Assembly (NCBI GenBank): GCA_025769875.1
Contig: JAGFNK010000262.1
Coordinates: forward strand, 1 to 64,000
Reading direction: 5' to 3'
Length of the DNA: 64,000 nucleotides
DNA from: Russula earlei
Lineage: Eukaryota > Basidiomycota > Agaricomycetes > Russulales > Russulaceae
Part shown: positions 57,094 to 64,000 of the stretch, piece after piece
Layout of the letters: the number at the start of each line of letters is the position of its first letter
Position numbering within the stretch: the stretch's first letter is position 1
Position numbers and translations under genes: made by a program
The notes under the pieces: model-generated
Told to the model about the DNA's origin: nothing
Seen by the model: the letters and a program-made list of their open reading frames with translations, nothing else
The model's database searches: none

Positions 57094-59210
57094 ATGGCCT
57101 TCCTTGTAACCATCAATAATCTCCTCCTTTTCTTGTCTTTCCTCGTTGCTCTCAAAGTCCTCCGTAATTATCGAAGGCGACGGGGGTTTCCATATCCTCC
57201 TGGCCCGCGACCTCTGCCCCTCATTGGTAATTTGCTTGATGTTCCCATGGAATCCTCCTGGCTTGTATATACCCAGCTTGCGAAGAAGCATGGTGTGTCC
57301 CACGTCTCCCTCGAGGGTTCGTGACCCACCGAGTTTGGACAGGGCATGTCATGTCTTTTCACGTTCTTGGACGAGTCGTCGTCATATTGGGCTCCACCAA
57401 AGCGACGAAGGATCTATTCGAGAAGCGTGGCCACATCTATTCTGATAGACCGCCCATTCCGATCTTCGAGATGTACGCTCAGCTTCGGCAATTCTTCGTC
57501 TGACGATACATTTCTATCTCAGGATGGGGGTGCAATGGAGTTTGCTTCTCACGAGTTATGGCAAGCTCTTCCATGTCAGGCGTAAGATCGCAGACCGAGG
57601 CTTTCGGCCTGCGTCCCTTACCCACCACCGCGCGATGCAGGAGACGAGGGTTCGTGTCCTCACGGCCCGCATGTTGGACACCCCGCACGAGTGGATGGAC
57701 CACATTGAGCTGTCCGCCCCCTCCTCTGCCCGTGTTGCGTCCCTAACTCGCCTTCTAGCTTCCATGGCGAACAACTCCTAGCCATGACATACGGTTACGA
57801 TGCCAAGGGACGCGATGACAGGTTGATAGACGCCGCCAAGAAGCTCTCCGAGCTTGGGACCAGATCCTCTCTACCCGGTTCTTTGCTCGTCAACGAGTTT
57901 CGTTTCCGTATGTCGTTCCTCTTCCTGATATGGTATTTACTGGAATCCTGCTCAGTGAGACATGTCCCCGAATGGTTACCATGGCTCAGCTACAAGCCAC
58001 TTGCTCGGTTTGGCCATGCTTTGGCGGAAAAGGTCAAGGATGACCCGATGAAATTTGTCCGGGAAAGCATGGTATGTAGCGATGTGCACTTCGGACATAC
58101 TCAGGTGCTCACATCCTTTTGGTTAGCAAGATGGCACGGCACGGGAGTCCATTGCATCAGCGGGTCTTAAGGAAGCAGAGATACTAAGTGGATCTGAACG
58201 AGAAGGACAAGAAAGAGCAATATCCGAAACCCTAGGGACCATGTACACCGGTTCGTTATTTCTGTGGCGCAGAGGCCATCTGTTCTAACGATTCTATGCA
58301 GCGGGGACTGACACAGTACGTCGGAAATACATGCAGGTGGTCAGACATGTTTAGGTTTTCTAGATTTTGGCATCCTTGATGTCATTTGTCCTCGCAGTTT
58401 TGCTTCATCCCGGCGTTCAGAGGAGAGCGCAGGGCGAAATCGATGCTGTCACAGGTCGCGAACGTTTTCCGACCTTTGAGGATCGCCCAAGTTTACCATT
58501 CGTTGATGCCGTATGCAAGGAAGTCTTGAGGTGGAGACCTCCAGCTCCCCTACGTGCGTCGAAGCGGTAGTCCCTGTAGCCAGCTGTCTAAACATGTTCA
58601 TCATTCGCAGATGTGCCTCACGCTGCTACAGAGGATCACGTATACGAGGGATTCTTCATACCGAAGGGTTCGCCTTGTCACCTCAGAGGAGCCCTCCAAA
58701 TGTTTGCTGATGCATCTTTGACTAGGTGCTTGGCTGCTCGGAAATATATGGTACGATGCGTTCATACCCTTGTGTTTGTTAACGCCTATTGTTTGCAGGG
58801 CAATCTTACATGACCCCGATGTGTATCCAGAGCCAGAAGTCTTCAATCCAGAACGATTTCTTGACTCGAACGGATCCTTGCGCGACGACTTCACGCTGAT
58901 CGCAGTATATGGTTTCGGGAAGCGTGTCTGCCCTGGGAGATATTTTGCAGATGCAACCTTGTTTATCGTTGCCGCGACTGTGCTCTCGGTTTTCAATATC
59001 GAAAAAACACGTAATTCGGACGATAGTCCATTTCAATACACATTCTCGGGTGGTCTCGTGAGGTACTTTGAGCATATATTCATTCATGATCGAGGGAACT
59101 AAACGGTTGTGTTCTCGTCCAGTCGTCCGGATCCTTTTCCATGTTCCATCACCCCAAGGGATAAAAAGGCAGAAGAGCTTATCATCGGTGCACTAATGAC
59201 GACAGCTTGA
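57094..59210 (+). CDS. Cytochrome P450 monooxygenase, 12 exons
   Basis: Exons 57094-57292, 57343-57472, 57523-57711, 57759-57907, 57956-58071, 58127-58250, 58302-58315, 58364-58553, 58611-58667, 58726-58750, 58799-59062 and 59123-59210 total exactly 1545 nt, 514 residues. An N-terminal membrane anchor (LLLFLSFLVALKVL) and proline hinge (FPYPPGPRPLPLIGN) place it in the ER membrane. Helix I AGTDT is encoded by a 14-nt exon; ExxR is KEVLRW; the haem-binding loop is YGFGKRVCPGR, with Tyr in place of the usual first Phe. The C-terminus is FSGGLVSRPDPFPC. The enzyme would use haem, O2 and an NADPH reductase to oxidise a small lipophilic compound. The family resembles the multigene Agaricomycete P450s; substrate unknown. 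Confidence 0.94.
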
Positions 59211-59244
59211 ACCGGTACATACTAGGTGGTTCCATGGACGGGGT

Positions 59245-59490
59245 TGTTGGACGTGCAGCCGCTAAGTGCCGCGCGAACGGACAACCCGGACCGTACGTGT
59301 AAATAATTCGAATTTAGTTATCGTTCGTTTTCCCTCAGTCTTTTACACACAAGACTGAGGTCAGTACTACAATTTCTTTACACTCCTTTAAAGCTAATAC
59401 TGTACATAGCTCTTATTCTATAGGTTAGCACACTAACCTGAATACAGTCTTTTACACACAAGACTGAGCTCTTATTCTATAGCTCCAACA
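59245..59490 (+). repeat. Left LTR of the copia element
   Basis: 246 bp. It contains a duplicated motif CAGTCTTTTACACACAAGACTGAG (two copies about 115 bp apart). It differs from the right LTR at three sites only, all within the first 40 bp and all CpG-to-TpG/CpA changes. It is followed by GATTATGAGACC, the probable primer-binding site. Confidence 0.95.
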
Positions 59491-59559
59491 GATTATGAGA
59501 CCTGGTTGTCCCTGACATCATGAACTCCCAGCAGCTTCCACATCGCATAATGAAATGCC

Positions 59560-61182
59560 ATGAGCGCCCCCACAGCAACCGCAAACGTTGCGCCCTCGAG
59601 AGGCAGCCACACTCCCACCGTAGGAGCCGCGGGAAAAACTTACATGGGCAGCCAACACGGTTATGACGGACCACTCTTCAAAGGTGGCACAGTTGTGTAC
59701 ACACAATGGAAAGCTAATATAGAGGCACTGTTCAAAACAAACGGCCTGATAGAAATCATAAATGGGACATACTCAAAACCGGACCCCAGCAATGACCCGA
59801 GCAGCTTCGCCAACTGGGAGCAGAAAGATTGCAAAGCACACGCCCACGTTTTACTCACGTTAAAAGGGCATGCTCTCGACACTGCCCTAGGCATTGCTGG
59901 AGCCAAACATACTTGGGACACACTCGAAAAACATTTTGCAGGGAAGGGCGAGCAATGCGTCGCACATTTACTTATGGACCTATACTGGGTCACGTTCTCT
60001 GAAACTGAACCCATGGCTCCTCAAATAATCCGACAGTTGCACGCCGCCCGAGCCCTCGAAAAATTCGGATACCCCATCGATGAGAAAACCCTCATATGGA
60101 TGCTAATTCTCACACTACCGGAAAACATGGCCAAACTCAAGGCCACTCTTCACTTGACGCCGCCCAGCCTGCTTACAGCCGAGCATGTCACAGACCGCAT
60201 CCTCCATGAGGAGTGTTGGATCCGACTGACTGGTGATGCGGCTACGACTCACATTGCAAAGGCGACCCAAATGAGAAAGAGCCGGGAAACGCAAAGTGAG
60301 AAAGGTACAACATCAAAGTGCACTCACTGCAGACGCAGGGGGCACAATACACACAAATGCTGGAAAATTCATGGAAAACCGGAGGACAAAGCAGCAGCAG
60401 CTAGGACTGGCACGATCGCGCACAACACAGCGACACCCACGCCCGCTATGACTGGCACGGGTCTGCACAACGCAGCGACGCCCACGACCACTGGGACCGG
60501 CACAAGCGCGCACATCGCAGCGACGCCCACGCCCGCTATGACTGGCACAGGTGTGCACAACGCAGCAACGCCCACGACCACTGGGACTGGCACAAGCGCG
60601 CACATTGTAGCGATGCCCGCAGCTCAGCTACCAGCCAGCGCTGCCATCGCATACGTCCCCACATCTGATAACAGCATTTCATTACATCTGGCAGTCGAAG
60701 ATGAGCCAATCCATGCGTCCATGACCCGAGAGCAACTCCGAGCTGCCAATCTCAGAAATGGCTGGCTCCTTGACTCCGGAGCCTCAAGAATCATGACTCC
60801 CCACTCAAATTGGTTCACACATCTCACCCCGCTTGCATTGCCCATTCAAGTCGCCTTAGGCGACAATAGCGCGATAACTGCCACCGGAACCAGACAAGTG
60901 CTAGTCCGGATGCGCGCACGTGGCGTGTGGAGTACTGCGATACTCTGCAACGTCCTGCACGTACCAGACCTCAATGGAAACCTCTTATCGGTCTCCCACC
61001 TCGCTCAACGTGGGGTGGAAGTGCACTTCCAGGGGCAGACTTGTGGGATATACAATAAAGCAAACAAATTGACTTGTGAGGGAACATTACATGACAACTT
61101 GTACACCATGGCCATCCAAACGCCAACATTCGAGTTGGCACGCACACCGCGTGCGTTAAGCCCAAAGCCGGCCAACGCTTGA
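59560..61182 (+). CDS. Copia gag-protease polyprotein
   Basis: Intact 540-residue frame. Residues about 30-230 form a UBN2-type gag (TVVYTQWKANIEALFKTNGL, NWEQKDCKAHAHVLLTLKGH, WDTLEKHFAGKGEQ). A CCHC zinc knuckle is at about 249-262 (CTHCRRRGHNTHKC). An Ala/Thr/Gly-rich 30-residue tandem repeat follows. The aspartic protease motif is WLLDSGASRIMTPH at about 403, then LHVPDLNGNLLSVSHLAQRG. The stop after SPKPANA cuts the frame where the pre-integrase zinc finger should begin. The product could assemble particles and mature them but not reverse transcribe. The start is the first ATG after the primer-binding site. Confidence 0.9.
   Translation: MSAPTATANVAPSRGSHTPTVGAAGKTYMGSQHGYDGPLFKGGTVVYTQWKANIEALFKTNGLIEIINGTYSKPDPSNDPSSFANWEQKDCKAHAHVLLTLKGHALDTALGIAGAKHTWDTLEKHFAGKGEQCVAHLLMDLYWVTFSETEPMAPQIIRQLHAARALEKFGYPIDEKTLIWMLILTLPENMAKLKATLHLTPPSLLTAEHVTDRILHEECWIRLTGDAATTHIAKATQMRKSRETQSEKGTTSKCTHCRRRGHNTHKCWKIHGKPEDKAAAARTGTIAHNTATPTPAMTGTGLHNAATPTTTGTGTSAHIAATPTPAMTGTGVHNAATPTTTGTGTSAHIVAMPAAQLPASAAIAYVPTSDNSISLHLAVEDEPIHASMTREQLRAANLRNGWLLDSGASRIMTPHSNWFTHLTPLALPIQVALGDNSAITATGTRQVLVRMRARGVWSTAILCNVLHVPDLNGNLLSVSHLAQRGVEVHFQGQTCGIYNKANKLTCEGTLHDNLYTMAIQTPTFELARTPRALSPKPANA
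60442..60621 (+). repeat. Two 90-bp in-frame direct repeats inside gag
   Basis: CCCGCTATGACTGGCAC begins at 60442 and again at 60532, with near-identical 90-bp units encoding TPAMTGTG(L/V)HNAATPTTTG and TGTSAHIAA-type residues. The length is a multiple of three, so frame is kept. Confidence 0.9.
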
Positions 61183-61509
61183 AGACCTCCTGTATGAATG
61201 GAGGGGGCAAACACACTGGGCAGGCATTGCAAACATCCCTAGCAGAAAAGGAAATTAAGCACCAGACCACCAACCCAGATATGCCACATCTCACCGACAT
61301 CGCTGAACGCGCGACCCTGGACACCTCTTAATAGGGTCTGGGCGACGCGTACAGACACAAAACCGTCCACGCACGCCTTGGACGACTTGACGCTCGAAGG
61401 GGCACAGAGCGGGGACAACCCCGACCCCTCTCAGCTGCACGTCCTTGGAACGCGCGCGTCTGCACATGCCCCAGAGAAGAGACCCACCATGCTGACCTGA
61501 AGGTCGCTG

Positions 61510-63016
61510 GTGCACACGTTCCCGGGCCACGCATATCACCAGCAGGCATACAAGCCTGCACATCTCCCCACCCCCCGCACCCTTCAACCCCGCGCCGTCA
61601 TATCTGACGAAGGGGGCCCCACATCGTGCATCAAGCATGTGATCCTCGAATTCGACGACGCAGTCAAAAGAGTTGAAAAAGGGGAAATGAGAGCAAAGTT
61701 GAGGGGGCGACGAAAGCGGAACCAGCAGACAACGTGGAACAGCCACCGCACACAAAGCCGCAAGGCGTCAGAGCAGAGGAGCCCCTGCCTGCTCAGCCTG
61801 AAACAGGCAGACAATGCAGAGAAGGTGCTGCGCGCCGAACCACAGGGCGTCATAGTGGACGCGATTCCACCTGCTCAGCCTGAAACACCACAAAGTCAGC
61901 TCACAATTCACAAGGCAGAAGACTCGCCTGCGCAATCTGCCACGGGACCACCAAAGCGCATCACACGCGCACTCACACCCAACCAAGGCGACGAAGCAGA
62001 GGAGCCGAATGAAGGAGAAGTGGAAAAGGCATCGCATGCTGAACTGCAAGACACACAGCAACGCGATAACAACGCACCCGAGGACCAAGATTCCTCACAA
62101 TCTGAAATGTGCCCCAAATGTGCCACACGCGCACCCGTCCGCGACAAGGACGCTTGCCATTCTGCCATCCCGCATGAGCACCGAATGAAATGTACCGAGC
62201 AGGGAAATGCGGCACACATAATGTTGCCAGCTAATCCCAAGTCCTACACTGAGGCGACAGCCTGTGCAGATTCTGCAGAGTGGGCAAAGGCACGCAACGA
62301 GGAGAAATGCATTCCCAAAACCGTACTGTGCCCACAGAACGGAGCCGCAGCGGGGAAGCAATCAGACCTTCTAAATGAAAAGGGGGTCAAATCAAAATAC
62401 TCAAACATACAAGGCCCACACCATCACGCAGGGACTCACCCAAGTCGAGGGAAATGATCCCAATGACATCGTGCCGCCAGAGAACTGGCACCCCCTTGCA
62501 ACACCCTGGGCCTTGCCGCAGAACGAAGTCGAGAAGTCCATCAGATGGACATCAAGTCCACCTACCTAGACAGAGAGCAGATGGACAAGATCTTCATGGA
62601 AATGTGCCCAGGGAATAACCACCAATGCATGCGCGACCATGCAACCCAGTACACCCGAGGTACGAGTGACCACCGCCCGACCTTCCAGCGCGACTCCGGC
62701 ATCCAGCCGATCTCGGTCGGACATGTCAACCCCGACTGGACCAGCAAAGCCCATTCTGGACTTCATCTTCATGTTGACAGGCAGAGCCATAAACTGGAGC
62801 CAAAAGAAGCAAACCCCGGTTGCACCCTTGAGCACCGAGGCAGAGCACACTGCGGGCGCACGTGCCGCCGAAGAAGCCGCCAGGCCGAGGCAACCACTCA
62901 CTGGATTGGGCCAAAAGACCCATCTCCTCACAATCCCTCATGTTCATGTCGACAACCAGCCGACCATCGCCATTACCAGGAACCCTGAGTTCCACGACTG
63001 CACCAGAACACACTGA
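61510..63016 (+). pseudogene. Pol remnants (linker, RT start, RNase H end)
   Basis: A hydrophilic open frame 61510-62457 (linker-like, charged) is followed by fragments in other frames: ENWHPLATPWALPQNEVEKS, then QMDIKSTYLDREQMDKIF (RT start), then from 62639 a frame ending in the RNase H signatures LTGRAINWSQKKQ, STEAEHTAGARAAEEAA and HVDNQPTIAITRNPEF. The order is right for copia pol, but the integrase catalytic core and the RT palm (YVDD) are missing. The pieces do not form one frame. Confidence 0.8.
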
Positions 63017-63190
63017 GGTGTGACACCATTATCTTGCAGCAGAATGTCGACTTGCAGGGGACCAATCTTGCCTATACTCCTTCAGAAGAGCCAGTAGCCA
63101 ATGTATTGAAAAAGGGTCCCAGCTGCGAGAAGCACAAAGGTCTTGCGATGGAAATGAGAGAGAACACGCGCCACTTGGGCTGAGGGGGCG

Positions 63191-63436
63191 TGTTGGACGT
63201 GCAGCCACTAAGTGCCGTGCAAACGGACAACCCGGACCGTACGTGTAAATAATTCGAATTTAGTTATCGTTCGTTTTCCCTCAGTCTTTTACACACAAGA
63301 CTGAGGTCAGTACTACAATTTCTTTACACTCCTTTAAAGCTAATACTGTACATAGCTCTTATTCTATAGGTTAGCACACTAACCTGAATACAGTCTTTTA
63401 CACACAAGACTGAGCTCTTATTCTATAGCTCCAACA
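63191..63436 (+). repeat. Right LTR of the copia element
   Basis: 246 bp, identical to the left LTR except at three CpG-derived transitions near its start. It is preceded by a polypurine tract and followed by the GGGGT target copy. Confidence 0.95.
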
Positions 63437-63441
63437 GGGGT

Positions 63442-63609
63442 CTGTTCTATAGGATAAACAAATGTATGATGTATTCCCTAGGGCTTCGTGCTAGACGTGT
63501 GGTAGGATAACATTGGATCCCGTCCGGACTCTGCAGCAAAACGCATTAACTTGCTAGAGGATATATGTAAAGTAGATATGCCACCTTTTGTCTCTGTGCG
63601 TTCCCTTCC
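63442..63609. other. Short flank between elements
   Basis: 168 bp separating the copia target copy and the next LTR-like start. No feature is recognised. Confidence 0.4.
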
Positions 63610-64000
63610 TGTTGGAAAATTGGGAGGCCATTGACATCAGGAAAAACTTATTCCAGTATATTATTAGATAATATATTGAGCTTCTATATTACAAGTTTTA
63701 ATCTCATGCTGTGCTCCTGAGCCCCCACCATTGCTTGGGTGTGATTGGTGTAATGGCTTGGGTGGCATCAGGAAAATCTAAGATTTGCTTAGCATCACTT
63801 GAGCATGCTTAATGGTGCTTATTGCCATTTTCAGTGCACTTGGTGTGGTGCTTGAAACCACAAATTTGGTGTAAAAACCCCCTTCAACATGCAAGGCAAA
63901 TATCTCCCTCATTTCTGCTTGGATTTCAATAGATCTTATATCCCCTGAATCGCCTCAATGAGGGCTATCTATCCCCATCTTTTTCATGAGATTTGAGCAA
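63610..64000 (+). mobile_element. LTR-like start of a further element, cut by window end
   Basis: TGTTGGAAAATTGGGAGGCC at 63610 opens an AT-rich, ORF-free stretch typical of an LTR. It has the same first six bases as the copia LTR (TGTTGG). The bases match the halves of the 46-bp palindrome at 44550-44595. The end is outside the window, so an LTR versus a TIR element cannot be decided. Confidence 0.4.

Larger units (their letters stand above)
59245..63436 (+). mobile_element. Ty1/copia LTR retrotransposon, deletion derivative, with 5-bp TSD
   Basis: LTRs at 59245-59490 and 63191-63436 are both 246 bp, TGTTGGACG...CTCCAACA. The flanks are GGGGT at 59240-59244 and again at 63437-63441, a perfect target duplication. 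The internal region has a leader, gag-protease ORF, and then only scraps of pol: the start of RT (QMDIKSTYLDREQMDKIF) and a late RNase H (INWSQKKQTPVAPLSTEAEH, HVDNQPTIAITRNPEF). A polypurine tract (GCTGAGGGGGCG) precedes the right LTR. The integrase core and most of RT are gone, so it must have moved using another element's enzymes or been deleted after insertion. Confidence 0.96.

Noticed and set aside
53488..59210. Secondary-metabolite cluster made of reductase, HAD protein and P450
   Set aside because: No backbone synthase, transporter or pathway regulator is present, and the three genes have mixed strands and wide spacing.
61510..62457. Independent host gene inside the copia element
   Set aside because: It lies between gag-protease and RT/RNase H remnants in the same orientation and reads as a charged linker; it is best treated as part of the element.

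Overview
The window is nuclear DNA of a filamentous basidiomycete, most likely an Agaricomycete. A Rhizoctonia/Ceratobasidium-type genome is a guess from overall character, not proven. The evidence is: genes split by many 50-70 nt introns with GTNNGT donors and CTNAC-like branch sites; eukaryote-only genes (Elongator subunit ELP1, rRNA-processing EFG1, a DH-BAR RhoGEF, Rab18-like and RMD1-like remnants); and Ty1/copia and Ty3/gypsy elements with fungal-style gag and aspartic protease. I recognised no RNA gene and no CRISPR array.

Layout. 1-5.3 kb is nested retroelement debris on both strands. 5.3-12 kb is a gene-poor mosaic: a small secreted-protein gene, two 540-bp inverted arms enclosing a 390-bp perfect-fold hairpin element and a decayed Rab18-like GTPase, a 41-bp-TIR element, and an RMD1/RMND1-family fragment. 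12.3-15.3 kb (minus) carries the intact member of a RhoGEF family. 17.5-32.3 kb is the conventional gene block: aldo/keto reductase, a multi-pass membrane protein, a class III CoA-transferase, a hypothetical gene, then ELP1 (minus) and EFG1 (plus) sharing a 108-bp divergent promoter. 33.9-45.5 kb holds three more copies of the RhoGEF in increasing states of decay, in opposite orientation to the first, with duplicated upstream and downstream sequence. 46.8-52.2 kb has two minus-strand paralogs of an uncharacterised family. 53.5-59.2 kb has a second, AAD-type aldo/keto reductase, an HAD-family protein lacking its nucleophile, and a 12-exon cytochrome P450. 59.2-63.4 kb is a young copia insertion with near-identical LTRs and a 5-bp target duplication but no complete pol. 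A further LTR-like terminus runs off the right edge.

How the genes work together. ELP1 (tRNA wobble modification) and EFG1 (ribosome biogenesis) are both translation-related and may be co-expressed from their shared promoter. The reductases, CoA-transferase, HAD protein and P450 are metabolic, but I see no evidence that they form one pathway. The most distinctive feature is the four-copy DH-BAR RhoGEF family: copies 2-4 share a change in the conserved DH CR3 motif that copy 1 lacks. This suggests a lineage of degenerate or repurposed paralogs spread by local inverted and tandem duplication.
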